Source of the DNA: Candidatus Bathyarchaeota archaeon
GTDB lineage: Archaea > Thermoproteota > Bathyarchaeia > Bathyarchaeales > Bathycorpusculaceae
Assembly: GCA_013388895.1 (NCBI GenBank)
Contig: JACAEK010000050.1
Span: 27,408-91,407, forward strand
Reading direction: 5' to 3'
Length of the DNA stretch: 64,000 bases
The notes under the pieces were generated by a model, which searched no databases, was not told where the DNA came from, and was given only the letters and a program-made list of their open reading frames with translations. Below are positions 1 through 7,487 of this stretch, in pieces; the first letter of the stretch is position 1, and every line of letters begins with the position of its first letter. The position numbers were made by a program, and so were the translations under genes.

Positions 1-243
1 GAAGCCGCCCTTTTAGGAACGCCAAGCATAGTAATCTCCACGTTTACAGGTTCTCATGTCAACGCGTACGTTGCTAGAAAAGGATTTCCATTGTTCATTG
101 TTGATTCTTCAGAAGTCATGAATTATGCGAAAAAATATGTGGGGCGTAAGTGGGATGTGAAAGAAAAGCTAGATGAATTAGAGAATCCAGTAGACATGAT
201 AGCGAAAGTGGTGCAGAAAAAGGCTGGTGTAACAAAAAATTAA
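1..243 (+). CDS. DUF354 family protein, C-terminal fragment
   Basis: The window begins inside this gene; 80 codons remain before TAA. The visible part opens with EAALLGTPSIVIST and continues through a hydrophobic strand (FPLFIVDSS) into a charged helical tail. This glycine-proline turn and the following strands resemble the C-terminal half of DUF354 proteins, which have a glycosyltransferase-B-like fold and no settled function. The N-terminal domain lies outside the window, so the family call rests on a short stretch. It is followed after 31 bp by tRNA-Val on the same strand. Confidence 0.55.
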   Translation, partial: EAALLGTPSIVISTFTGSHVNAYVARKGFPLFIVDSSEVMNYAKKYVGRKWDVKEKLDELENPVDMIAKVVQKKAGVTKN

Positions 244-274
244 AGAATAATGTGGTGACTCGGATAAGACGTAT

Positions 275-349
275 GGGCCGGTCGTCTAGCTTGGTTAGGA
301 CATTGGCTTTACGAGCCAAAGGTCGCCGGTTCAAGTCCGGCCCGGCCCA
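275..349 (+). tRNA. tRNA-Val (anticodon UAC)
   Basis: A full cloverleaf can be drawn. The acceptor stem GGGCCGG (275-281) pairs with CCGGCCC (342-348), with discriminator A at 349. The anticodon stem TTGGC/GCCAA (303-307 and 315-319) closes a seven-base loop with anticodon TAC at 310-312. The T stem GCCGG/CCGGC surrounds the loop TTCAAGT at 330-336. There is no intron and no encoded CCA. The 3' half of this gene recurs at 757-784 with two mismatches. Confidence 0.95.
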
Positions 350-854
350 TTATGTTGTGACGTGTGCGTGTGTGCGTGAAACGCTGATAGGCCCCTCTAT
401 TAGGATTCAAATATGTTTTGTGAGTTTGTGAATTTCTTGTGTGCTGTTAGAATGTTTGGGCATGGTTTTGAGTTTACGGGTTTTTGCGAGCTGGTTGTTT
501 GTCAGTCTTTGAGTCAGTCTAGATTCGTACGGAAGCGCCATCTTAACCCACGTTCCCAAAAATGCGTTGATTCACTAATAAATGAAGATGGTTCTTATGC
601 GGGCTATTGCCCCATGCAGACTGGTATTTAAACGTCATTTCATCTATAGAAAAAAGAATAGGCTATGGGCGCTGTAGCGCGCCGGATGTCAAAGTAATAC
701 GAACAAATTTTATGCCGCCTAGGGGAATGAACTGAAGCGAAGGCAAAACTGCCCATGAGCCAAGGGTCGCTGGTTCAAGTCCGGTCCATTTTCGGCTTTT
801 AGAACATATTTTCAATTATTTCTAGCCTAATCTTTTATAGGCATAGAACAGAAA
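350..854. other. Gene-poor stretch after tRNA-Val
   Basis: About 500 bp without a convincing gene. A 72-codon open frame at 413-631 (+) encodes a protein with scattered cysteines, but it has no recognisable motif and no Shine-Dalgarno sequence, so I do not call it a gene. The stretch carries a degenerate copy of the tRNA-Val 3' half at 757-784. Flanked by a tRNA gene and its partial repeat, it could be the residue of an excised or decayed integrative element, but no integrase remnant is visible. Confidence 0.4.
757..788 (+). repeat. Partial tRNA-Val 3'-half copy (possible att remnant)
   Basis: Bases 757-784 match tRNA-Val bases 313-340, covering the 3' anticodon stem, variable loop and T arm, at 26 of 28 positions. 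The match then breaks: only CCA of the acceptor end is recognisable at 786-788, and no 5' half is present upstream. It cannot form a tRNA. Direct repeats of a tRNA 3' half are typical of attL/attR sites left by tyrosine-recombinase integration, though a decayed duplicate tRNA would look the same. Confidence 0.6.
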
Positions 855-863
855 GTGTTTTCC

Positions 864-1769
864 ATGGATAAAATGGCTATCAGCCGCTTAAACGCCTTCT
901 TGATGCTTACTCTAATTCTATTTTGGGGAAGCTCTTTTGTGGTTGTCAAAATCGCATTAAACGAGGGATTGACTCCTATCTCAATAGCAACCTTTAGGTT
1001 TCTCATTGCGGGAGGGTTTTTTCTTATTGCGCTTTTAATTGAGAAAAGAAGGAGAAACTATCGACTTCTTGTTGGAAGGAAAGAGCTTCCCATTCTGCTA
1101 GTTCTCGCGCTTACTGGTGTGACCTTCTTCTTCGCAGCTCAATATACAGGCATTTAGATGGCTGGCGCCTCTATCGCTGCTATTCTAGTCTGCCTCCTTT
1201 CGCCAATTCTCATAACTGTTCTTTCTGCAATAATGTTCAAGGAACACTTGACAAAGAAGCACGTTTCCGGCATTGGAATTGCCGCGTTAGGAACGTTCAT
1301 TGTCATAACCGGCGGCACTGTGAGCTTTTCTGGTGACCGAGAATTCCTTCTCGGTAGCTTGATTTTGCTTTCCACTCCTGTTCTTTGGGCTACATACAGC
1401 CTTCTTGGAAAGAAACTAATAAGCAGACGCAGTCCTTTTCTCGTTGTAGCTTACGTAAACATGTTAGGCGGCTTATGCCTAGTTCCTTTTTCATTGGCTG
1501 AACACTCTCTTGGCCAGATTCTTACAATAAGTCTCAGTGGCTGGTTAGCAATTCTCTTTTTAGCCTTTACATGTTCATTGTTAGGCTATTATATTTGGCT
1601 CTACGTGATGAAACAAGTTGGAGCAGCAATCACAAGTTCGTTCTTGTTTGCAGAGCCACTAGTCACCGCATTATTCGCCATCAGATTTGTGGGAGAAACG
1701 CTAGATATTTTCATTCCCCTAGGAGCTTTTCTAATTTTCATAGGAGTATACCTGGTCATAAGGAAATGA
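864..1769 (+). pseudogene. EamA/DMT family transporter interrupted by an in-frame TAG
   Basis: Two open pieces in the same frame (864-1154 and 1158-1769) together encode a 301-residue drug/metabolite transporter with two EamA repeats and about ten hydrophobic segments, the usual family size. The N-terminal piece has WGSSFVVVKIAL, typical of the first EamA helix. Codon 98 is TAG (1155-1157), right after AAQYTGI and before MAGASIAAIL. Family members continue without interruption here, often with Gln, so a single CAG-to-TAG change would explain it. ATG 864 is chosen over GTG 855. Two half-transporters, readthrough or a sequencing error are alternatives. The 3' end overlaps the convergent DUF2110 gene by 14 bp. 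Confidence 0.75.
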
Positions 1770-2541
1770 ACGTTGTTGAATAATCTAGAGATTGCAGGAT
1801 TTTTTTTGGACTAAACACCGTAAAAGTTGCGTTTTGTAGATTCTTGCCAAGTTTCGGAATTAAGCCTGCAGCATCTGTTCCAAGTTTGCACGTGAGCGCA
1901 AATTCAAATAGTCCTAAATGCTCCACATTTAACACGTCTCGGTTTAAACCTGCTCTTTTTAAGGCCAATTTAAGCTCATAATCTGGAGAACCCAAGATTA
2001 CTAATCGATCCATCAAAGATTTTATCCAGTTCCCATACTGGCTAAGCTGTTTTTCCGAAAGCATTGCTGTAAGATGTTTTTTCTCTTTATCTATGTTGAG
2101 AATTTTGACAGTTAATGGCAAATTTTTGCATAAACCAAAGAGTTCACCTAATTTTCTAAATGCAAGTTTTCTTCCGTCAACAAGTTGTGCTTGTAGATGT
2201 TGTAAGGCAATTTTGGCGTAAATGATCTTAGGCGAGGAGACTCCTATATCTACGTACAGTTCGTCTCTGTTTTTGTCCAAGGCTGTGACACGACCTCTTA
2301 TCATCGAAAATTTCTTCACGTCATCTATGTGTGCTGGGCACAGTCCTATTTCGTCAGTAAAATAATGTAACGCTACTTTTGCATCTTCACCTGAAATATC
2401 AATTTGAATCCAACCACGAGAAGTGATTCCGCTAATCTTGGTTTCTACTTGCAAGCCTTTGAACTTAGATTTCAAAATCCTGTTAGCAAGTTTTAGTTGC
2501 GAATTACTATAAATTTTCTCAAGCAAAGTCACTGTGGACAT
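1756..2541 (-). CDS. DUF2110 family archaeal protein
   Basis: The 261-residue protein is alpha/beta without membrane segments. Its start, MSTVTLLEKIYSNSQLKLA, and overall length resemble the archaeal DUF2110 family, whose function is unknown. The middle part (about residues 80-115) is strand-rich and reads like an RNA-binding beta-barrel (RGRVTALDKNRDELYVDIGV), which suggests S1/OB-like behaviour; that is inference. It is the last gene of the leftward operon with TFE and the HD protein, and its ATG overlaps the 3' end of the HD gene by 13 bp, so translational coupling is likely. A role near transcription or RNA metabolism is a guess from context only. Confidence 0.65.
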   Translation of the reverse strand: MSTVTLLEKIYSNSQLKLANRILKSKFKGLQVETKISGITSRGWIQIDISGEDAKVALHYFTDEIGLCPAHIDDVKKFSMIRGRVTALDKNRDELYVDIGVSSPKIIYAKIALQHLQAQLVDGRKLAFRKLGELFGLCKNLPLTVKILNIDKEKKHLTAMLSEKQLSQYGNWIKSLMDRLVILGSPDYELKLALKRAGLNRDVLNVEHLGLFEFALTCKLGTDAAGLIPKLGKNLQNATFTVFSPKKILQSLDYSTTFISL

Positions 2542-3065
2542 CTGCAGTCGCCCATTAAAGCCAGCATTTCCTTATGCAGTCTGCGTATTCTTGCAATTGC
2601 TGAAGGCGGCAATTTTTTAGAGAAATTTTCAACAGTTTTTTCAATAGACACTCTTTTTGAACCTTCTATTAGCTTATCCGCATAGGAAACAATTTTTTCT
2701 TCGATGGTTTGCGGAATATAATTGTCTGTTGGCCATCCTAGTTTTTTTGCTTCTTTTGTCGTAATTCCACCGCCTACATGTCTCTTTATTATTGAAATCA
2801 GCGGTTGGGGTAAACCCAACGATTCTGCAATTTCAGTTCCCACTATTGCATGATGAACACTGTGGGTTTTTGCCCGCCCAATGTCGTGTAGAAGGGCCCC
2901 TATTTCCACAAGTTCTAAATCAACTTGAACTCCGTTGTTCTTGCAGGCTTTTGCGATTTCTACTGCAAATTCAGACACTGCCTCGCAATGCCTCACAACA
3001 TTTCTTAAACAACCGCTTTGATAGAGAAACTGTAGTGCTTGTTCTCTAGAAGGAAGATTTTTCAC
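2529..3065 (-). CDS. HD domain phosphohydrolase (TIGR00295-like)
   Basis: The protein has 178 residues. HD-superfamily metal ligands are visible: His in VVRHCEAVSEFA near residue 26, the HD pair in ALLHDIGRAK near residue 59, His in HHAIVGTEIAESLG, and IKRHVGGG further on. The spacing fits the archaeal TIGR00295 group of HDIG proteins. The natural substrate, a nucleotide or other phosphoester, is unknown. The GTG start at 3065 overlaps the TFE stop codon as GTGA, a strong sign of translational coupling. The C-terminus ends in a short cysteine motif (DCRCPQ) that is not part of the HD fold. Confidence 0.8.
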   Translation of the reverse strand: MKNLPSREQALQFLYQSGCLRNVVRHCEAVSEFAVEIAKACKNNGVQVDLELVEIGALLHDIGRAKTHSVHHAIVGTEIAESLGLPQPLISIIKRHVGGGITTKEAKKLGWPTDNYIPQTIEEKIVSYADKLIEGSKRVSIEKTVENFSKKLPPSAIARIRRLHKEMLALMGDCRCPQ

Positions 3066-3574
3066 TCACCCAATTCCTTCTTCAATTGCTCAACTTTCTT
3101 CGCTAATGCTTGAATCATTTTACCATTTTCGTAGTGCATTAATGGTTTTCCACATGTTGGACACTTAAAAACAAGTTCCACAGCTTCTTCAAAGGGAATG
3201 CGTCTACAGCCTGGTGTGTAGCAGTAGTAGAAGTCATGTTTCATCTCATATTCCAATCTTATGTCAAGCTTCTCCAACACGCGTCTTTTTTGGCTTAGAA
3301 TAAATCCTTCTAGTTGGTCTGGTTGTAGCTTCCAGTGAAATATGAACCATCCAGTTTTTGGATCGCGAGTTCTTCTTAGGCTAACAAGTGAATGATCGTA
3401 GAGTTTGTAGAGAATTTTGCGCACAGAGTTCAGCCTTATGCCGGTTTTGTTGGCTATTTCGTCGTCTGTTGTCTCATCTAGGTTTTTCAAATTTTCAATT
3501 AGTTTAATAGCTTCTTCCTCACCTAATGCTTCTGCAACTTTCATTAGAGTAGCATCGTCTATGGTTGATAACAT
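3062..3574 (-). CDS. tfe: Transcription factor E, alpha subunit (TFE)
   Basis: This is the archaeal homologue of TFIIE-alpha, which helps RNA polymerase open promoters. The 170-residue protein has an N-terminal winged helix (about residues 1-90; LNSVRKILYKLYDHSLVS is the recognition region) and a C-terminal zinc ribbon with cysteine pairs in YYCYTPGCRR and FKCPTCGKP, followed by a coiled-coil tail. Length and domain order match archaeal TFE. It sits in the operon hflX-trm56-tfe-HD-DUF2110, 81 bp downstream of trm56, and its TGA overlaps the GTG of the HD gene. Confidence 0.95.
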   Translation of the reverse strand: MLSTIDDATLMKVAEALGEEEAIKLIENLKNLDETTDDEIANKTGIRLNSVRKILYKLYDHSLVSLRRTRDPKTGWFIFHWKLQPDQLEGFILSQKRRVLEKLDIRLEYEMKHDFYYCYTPGCRRIPFEEAVELVFKCPTCGKPLMHYENGKMIQALAKKVEQLKKELGE

Positions 3575-3655
3575 GGTGAACCTTTTGCTTAGCTCTTGAA
3601 CTTAGTTTCTCTATTATATATCTGTAAAGCTTTGATTTAAATCTCTTTATGAAAT

Positions 3656-4201
3656 CTACGACTTTCTCACTATTTTTTTACCTCTTTTAAGGGGAATTAT
3701 TCTCAACTTTGCACTCTCAAATCTCTTCTTGAGTTCCTTCCTCTCAAATAAACGATCTAAGAAAACAGCTAAGCTTGCACACTCAGAATGAGGCTGATTT
3801 CCGATAGCGACATTAAAGTCTGAAAAGGCTTTTGAAAAGAATTCTTTTGGAACTTTCTGACTTCCTACCAAAATTAATATGTCTTTTCCAGTGTTCATAA
3901 TTCGTTGTAGCACATTGCTTGTCTGAATGTTTTCTCCATAGGCTGTTAGGTGAACAGTCGTTCCGCCTCTTGCTTTCCAATCTTTAACAGTTTTTTTCCA
4001 AGGCGTTCCCATTTCAAAAAAGAATGTTCCACCCCAATCATTTTAGACTTTTTCAACTGTTTCCTTAATTTTTCTGTCTTCCACATCAGATAATATAATG
4101 CCCAATGCCCCTAGCGCCCGAGCCGTTAATGCGACATGAGTGGTTAACCTTGCATCTCGCTGCAGTCGATGACCCCACCTTAGTACCACAACTTGGGGCA
4201 T
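3656..4201 (-). pseudogene. trm56: tRNA (cytidine(56)-2'-O)-methyltransferase, interrupted by in-frame TAA
   Basis: Trm56 is a SPOUT methyltransferase that methylates the ribose of C56 in the T loop of archaeal tRNAs. The N-terminal piece begins [19 protein letters not shown] and contains [12 protein letters not shown]. The C-terminal piece contains VHLTAYG, ILILVGSQKVPKEF and the knot signature AIGNQPHSECASLAVFLDRLF. Both lie in one frame and add up to 181 residues, the family length. Codon 53 is TAA (4043-4045), followed by NDWGGTFFFE before the next ATG at 4012. The stop falls in a variable linker before the conserved WGG, so all catalytic parts are intact. The start lies 4 bp after the hflX stop. 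The gene is likely essential or nearly so in archaea, so readthrough or a sequence error deserves equal weight with decay. Confidence 0.8.
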
Positions 4202-4205
4202 CTGC

Positions 4206-5465
4206 TTAGACTTTTTCGAATTTTCCATTTGACGTTTCCACATGCTTTCTCACTTTTTCTGCAAACCATGGGGCAGCCTCAAAAACTATGTGGGCAGAAT
4301 TATCTGCATATTTTATTGATTGGACGTCTGCGTTTTTGAAAAGCCATGAAATGAAAGACATGTTTTCATTCGTTAGTGGTATGGTGAACGCGGCTTGTAC
4401 ATAATTCTTCAAAATTTTGAGCGCTTGATGCTTTAGTATGTCAAGGCTAATTCTATGTATTGCTGATATTGGTATGGGATTTGGAGCTCTTTCTTTGAGC
4501 AATTCGAGTTTCTGTTGAATCTCTGTTTTTGGCAATAAGTCAATTTTGTTCAAGGCTGTTATTATTGGGATGCCGGATGCTCCTATGCGCTCTATTGTTT
4601 CTAAACAGACGGCAAGCTTCTTCTCGATCTGGCTTACTGGTTCGCTTATGTCTACCACTAGAAATATCAAGTCCGAATATATTGTCTCTTCGAGGGTTGA
4701 ATGAAAAGCTTCTATCAATGTTAAAGGTAAACGATCTATAAAACCAACGGTGTCTGTCAAAAGAAATTTTTTATTGGAAAACTCGACAAGCCTAGTTGTT
4801 GTGGAAAGTGTTGTGAATAGGTTTTCATCGGCGGGCACTTTTTCTTCAGTCAAGGCGTTAAAGAGTGAGCTTTTTCCCGCGTTTGTATATCCGGCTAAGG
4901 AGATTGATGAAAACCCTAGTTCTGCTCTTCTTTCGCGGTGTAGAAGCCGTTTTTCCCCGATTTTTTTTAGTTTCTTGCGTATGGTGTGGACTTGCTTCTT
5001 CACAGCCTCGTAGTAAATGTCTACTTCGTATGCGCCTAATCCCATGAATCCCGGCTGTTCTTCCTTTTTCGCCAGTCTTACTCTTTCTTTTGCGTGTGCC
5101 AACTCGTATTGCTGTTGGGCTAACTGAATCTGCAGTTGAGCTTCGGTTGTTGTGGCTCTTCTTGTGAAAATTTCAAGGATAAGCTGAAAACGGTCAATTG
5201 CTTCAACACCTATCACTTTTGCCAAATTGTAGGCTTGAACAGCCTTCAGCGGATTATCGAAAATCATCTTTTGGGCACATGTTTCTTTAACAAGCTTTGC
5301 AAGTTCTTTCACTTTTCCTGCGCCTATCTGATAGCGGGAATCAGGCTCTCTAACCTGTTCCATTCTGCCAACCACAGCATATCCTGCAGATTCTGCAAGA
5401 TTTTTTAGTTCTTCTAGGCTCGAAGTTTCGAAGTTTTTTCGGCGTTGAACTATGATAGCTTTCGT
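4206..5465 (-). CDS. hflX: GTPase HflX
   Basis: HflX is a ribosome-associated GTPase. Counting from ACG at 5465, the 419-residue protein has the HflX N-terminal domain (IVQRRKNFE at its start, later [11 protein letters not shown]), a coiled coil around [16 protein letters not shown], and a G domain with G1 [16 protein letters not shown]3 DTVGF and G4 NKID. The only standard start is GTG at 5375, which would remove 30 residues whose sequence ([19 protein letters not shown]) is clearly HflX-like. An ACG at 5463-5465 sits 8 bp after a GGGGGAG Shine-Dalgarno-like run, exactly where the family usually has ATG. I therefore extend to ACG, with the start uncertain. The gene overlaps the aMBF1 stop by 16 bp and ends 4 bp before trm56. 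Confidence 0.9.
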   Translation of the reverse strand, partial: TKAIIVQRRKNFETSSLEELKNLAESAGYAVVGRMEQVREPDSRYQIGAGKVKELAKLVKETCAQKMIFDNPLKAVQAYNLAKVIGVEAIDRFQLILEIFTRRATTTEAQLQIQLAQQQYELAHAKERVRLAKKEEQPGFMGLGAYEVDIYYEAVKKQVHTIRKKLKKIGEKRLLHRERRAELGFSSISLAGYTNAGKSSLFNALTEEKVPADENLFTTLSTTTRLVEFSNKKFLLTDTVGFIDRLPLTLIEAFHSTLEETIYSDLIFLVVDISEPVSQIEKKLAVCLETIERIGASGIPIITALNKIDLLPKTEIQQKLELLKERAPNPIPISAIHRISLDILKHQALKILKNYVQAAFTIPLTNENMSFISWLFKNADVQSIKYADNSAHIVFEAAPWFAEKVRKHVETSNGKFEKV

Positions 5466-5986
5466 TCTTCTGGCTCCCCCTTTCTTTTCTTGTTTAGCTC
5501 AATTAAATCTCCGAGGGTCAGTTCTCGATTTGTTTGTTTAGGAATGTTTCTTTGTGGAATTTTCTCTTCTGTAAACGGAGTTAATAGCTTGATTTTCAGT
5601 GCATACTCTAACTTTGTTACAAGTTTATTGTCAGGTGTCATTTTTCTTGTTTCGATTTTTCTGAGCAGTGAGACTTTTTCATTTATTTTTTTACCTAAAT
5701 CTTCGTGGGAGAGTCCAAGTTTTTCTCTCGCTTGTCTTATTTTCTGGTCAAAATTTCCTGTAAGTTCCAGCGATGTGTCAATTGCTGTTTCTGTCTGTTT
5801 TTTGCTCTGGATTTTTAGCGGTTGATGCGTGGCCTTTGGTTTTGACGCTGGGATTTTGGGTATTGGTTCTTCCCATGTTGCTGTTCCATGTTTTGCACAT
5901 TCACTGCATACTGTTAGCTTTGCCCCTTCGATTACGGCTCTATGGGACTTACCGTAGATTTTTCGCCCGCAAACTTCACACCGCAA
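5450..5986 (-). CDS. Archaeal multiprotein bridging factor aMBF1
   Basis: The 178-residue protein has an N-terminal zinc ribbon (CEVCGRKIYG, then CSECAKHG), a Pro/Lys-rich linker, and a Cro/C1-type helix-turn-helix (about residues 90-145: KIRQAREKLGLSHEDLGKKI then SLLRKIE). This architecture is that of aMBF1, which binds the small ribosomal subunit and is linked to translation and transcription in archaea. A TTG at 5986 gives the family-like start MRCEVCG with GGTG 8 bp upstream; a longer TTG start at 6046 is possible. It heads the leftward operon with hflX and is divergent from the PUA gene. Confidence 0.9.
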   Translation of the reverse strand: MRCEVCGRKIYGKSHRAVIEGAKLTVCSECAKHGTATWEEPIPKIPASKPKATHQPLKIQSKKQTETAIDTSLELTGNFDQKIRQAREKLGLSHEDLGKKINEKVSLLRKIETRKMTPDNKLVTKLEYALKIKLLTPFTEEKIPQRNIPKQTNRELTLGDLIELNKKRKGEPEERKLS

Positions 5987-6057
5987 TTGCCGAGCACCTA
6001 AACTATTTTTTATTGTTTGGTTATGTTTATAGTTGTCGAATCGCAATAAGGTTAATA

Positions 6058-6543
6058 ATGGTGTTGCGGCGCTTGGAAAACTCGCTTAAACGAATCAGAA
6101 GCGTAGCAGATTATCAGTTTGGAAAAGGCATAGGCACTAGGCTTTTTCCACGAAATGTAGAAATAGCACTCTCAAAGAGAACTGGCAGAATACGCTACGT
6201 TTATCTGAATGGCAAAAGGCTTGCAACTCTTCGTCCCACAGACGGCTTTTTCTCTTTAAGCGTCACTGGTGCAAAAAGAATTACTGAAGATAAGGGTTCT
6301 GCGAACTGCTTTGTGAAAGTCCAAAATGATGTATCCAAGTTTGTTGCCGAAGGTGGCGATGTATTTGCAGTACATGTAGTTGAGGCTAGCGGCGAAATTC
6401 GTCCCAAAAATGAGGTTGTCGTTATTGACGAAGTTGGCAAAATTTTGGCTGTTGGGCGAGCAGTGTTATCCGGCGAGGAGATGAAGGCCTTCAAAACTGG
6501 TGTCGCTGTTAAGGTTAGGCATGGTTGTTTGGAAGAGAGTTAA
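6058..6543 (+). CDS. PUA domain RNA-binding protein
   Basis: The protein has 161 residues from ATG 6058. The first half (DYQFGKGIGTRLFP, later GRIRYVYLNGKRLATLRPTDG) resembles the domain that precedes PUA in archaeosine tRNA-guanine transglycosylase-related proteins. The second half is a PUA domain (VSKFVAEGGDVFA, EIRPKNEVVVIDE, GRAVLSGEEM, GVAVKVRHG). Stand-alone proteins of this kind occur widely in archaea, and a role in tRNA or rRNA modification is inferred. A much longer open frame exists upstream, but it runs antisense through aMBF1, so it is not used. NAC follows 45 bp downstream. Confidence 0.85.
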   Translation: MVLRRLENSLKRIRSVADYQFGKGIGTRLFPRNVEIALSKRTGRIRYVYLNGKRLATLRPTDGFFSLSVTGAKRITEDKGSANCFVKVQNDVSKFVAEGGDVFAVHVVEASGEIRPKNEVVVIDEVGKILAVGRAVLSGEEMKAFKTGVAVKVRHGCLEES

Positions 6544-6588
6544 ATATATGAGGTTTGAATGGTAAATATTTGGTGGAAGGCAAGTCTT

Positions 6589-6948
6589 ATGCATAGGCGT
6601 GTAAGTCCGCGAGAAGCCAAGCGCATGATGCAACGCATGGGACTGAACATGGACGCCATAGCAGACGTAGAACAAGTCATCATCAAAACAAGCACCAAAG
6701 AAGTCACCATTGAAAAACCAGAAGTGTCAATCCTTGAAATGCAAGGACAAAAAATCTTCCAAATAACTGGTGGAAAAATAAGTGAAAAGACCGCAGAACG
6801 CAAAGAAACAGCCGTGGCTATACCTGAAGAAGATGCAAGGCTTGTGGCAGATCAAACAGGAAAAAGCTTTGAAGAAGCAAAAAAAGCACTGGAAGAATGC
6901 GGAGGCGACTTAGCTAAAGCAATTCTTCTGCTTCAGTCAAAGATCTAA
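6589..6948 (+). CDS. nac: Nascent polypeptide-associated complex protein (archaeal alpha-NAC)
   Basis: Archaeal NAC is a homodimeric chaperone that binds nascent chains at the ribosome exit. The 119-residue protein begins MHRRVSPREAKRMMQRMGL, matching the family N-terminus. A beta-barrel NAC domain follows (about 25-65: VIIKTSTKEVTIEKPEVSI, then QKIFQITGG). The C-terminal UBA domain is seen as DQTGKSFEEAKKALEECGGD. ATG 6589 is preferred to ATG 6559 because it gives the family-like start and follows GGTGGAAGG. Its stop overlaps the stop of the convergent GNAT-like gene. Confidence 0.92.
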   Translation: MHRRVSPREAKRMMQRMGLNMDAIADVEQVIIKTSTKEVTIEKPEVSILEMQGQKIFQITGGKISEKTAERKETAVAIPEEDARLVADQTGKSFEEAKKALEECGGDLAKAILLLQSKI

Positions 6949-7307
6949 TGCGACTCTATAAGGCGTTTTATGGCGTAAGGACAGCATAACACTTCTGTTT
7001 TTACGTCGTCCAAATATTTCCACAGTTTCTCTTTAAGCAGGGCTAACGCCTCTTTGTTTCGTTGGATTTCTTTCACGTGGAAATCTTCGACTTCAAAAAC
7101 TTTGTCTTGTGGATGCAAAACCATGACTGCAACAATCTGTTCATGGCTATTTTCCACAACATAGCAGTGTTGAGGCACTATTCTTAAATGATTTATCGTA
7201 TGTTCTTTAGCTTCTCTATAGCCCTTCTCCAAACTGTTGTCATGGTCTAAAGCAACCATGCGCGCAACAGTTTCTACATCATTAACTTTCATGTTACGAA
7301 TTTTCAT
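6945..7307 (-). CDS. GNAT-like N-acetyltransferase domain protein, short
   Basis: The 120-residue protein starts MKIRNMKVNDVETVARM, typical of the first strand and helix of GNAT acetyltransferases, and has the next strands in CYVVENSHEQIVAVMVL. It is shorter than the usual 140-160 residues, and the acetyl-CoA pyrophosphate-binding loop (Q/RxxGxG/A) is not evident; the region after FHVKEIQRN lacks glycines. It may be a degenerate or non-catalytic member. The start is fixed by a perfect GGAGGTGA sequence ending 5 bp before ATG 7307. It converges on NAC with overlapping stops. Substrate unknown. Confidence 0.55.
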   Translation of the reverse strand: MKIRNMKVNDVETVARMVALDHDNSLEKGYREAKEHTINHLRIVPQHCYVVENSHEQIVAVMVLHPQDKVFEVEDFHVKEIQRNKEALALLKEKLWKYLDDVKTEVLCCPYAIKRLIESH

Positions 7308-7487
7308 TAACATCACCTCCTCTAAACTAGGTTAAATATTCAAAAGGCACTCAAGACTAATCTTGGGCGAACTCGAATGTGAACACTCAGCAGTTATGAA
7401 GATTTCATCTAGGTCGCCCCCAACGGAGGCTGCAGATAATTTTGTTATTTTATGGATAAAAACTTAATGTATGAATAGCTATAGTAT

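Noticed and set aside
413..631. 72-codon open frame after tRNA-Val
   Set aside because: No recognisable motif, no Shine-Dalgarno sequence, odd composition, and position in a gene-poor tRNA-flanked stretch. It is mentioned as part of the non-coding region only.
660..790. Intron-containing or split tRNA with anticodon CAT before the partial tRNA sequence
   Set aside because: The 3' half reads well, but no 5' half that pairs with it was found upstream, and the bases before CAT do not form an anticodon stem.
1155..1157. TAG as pyrrolysine codon across the genome
   Set aside because: TAG is the normal stop of several intact genes in the window (aMBF1, zinc finger, proC, AOR1, HAD), and the other two interruptions are TAA. 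The specific site stays open, but a genome-wide code change is not supported.
5773..6057. Long upstream extension of the PUA protein
   Set aside because: The extension runs antisense through aMBF1 and gives a low-complexity hydrophobic text unlike any PUA protein; ATG 6058 gives the family start.
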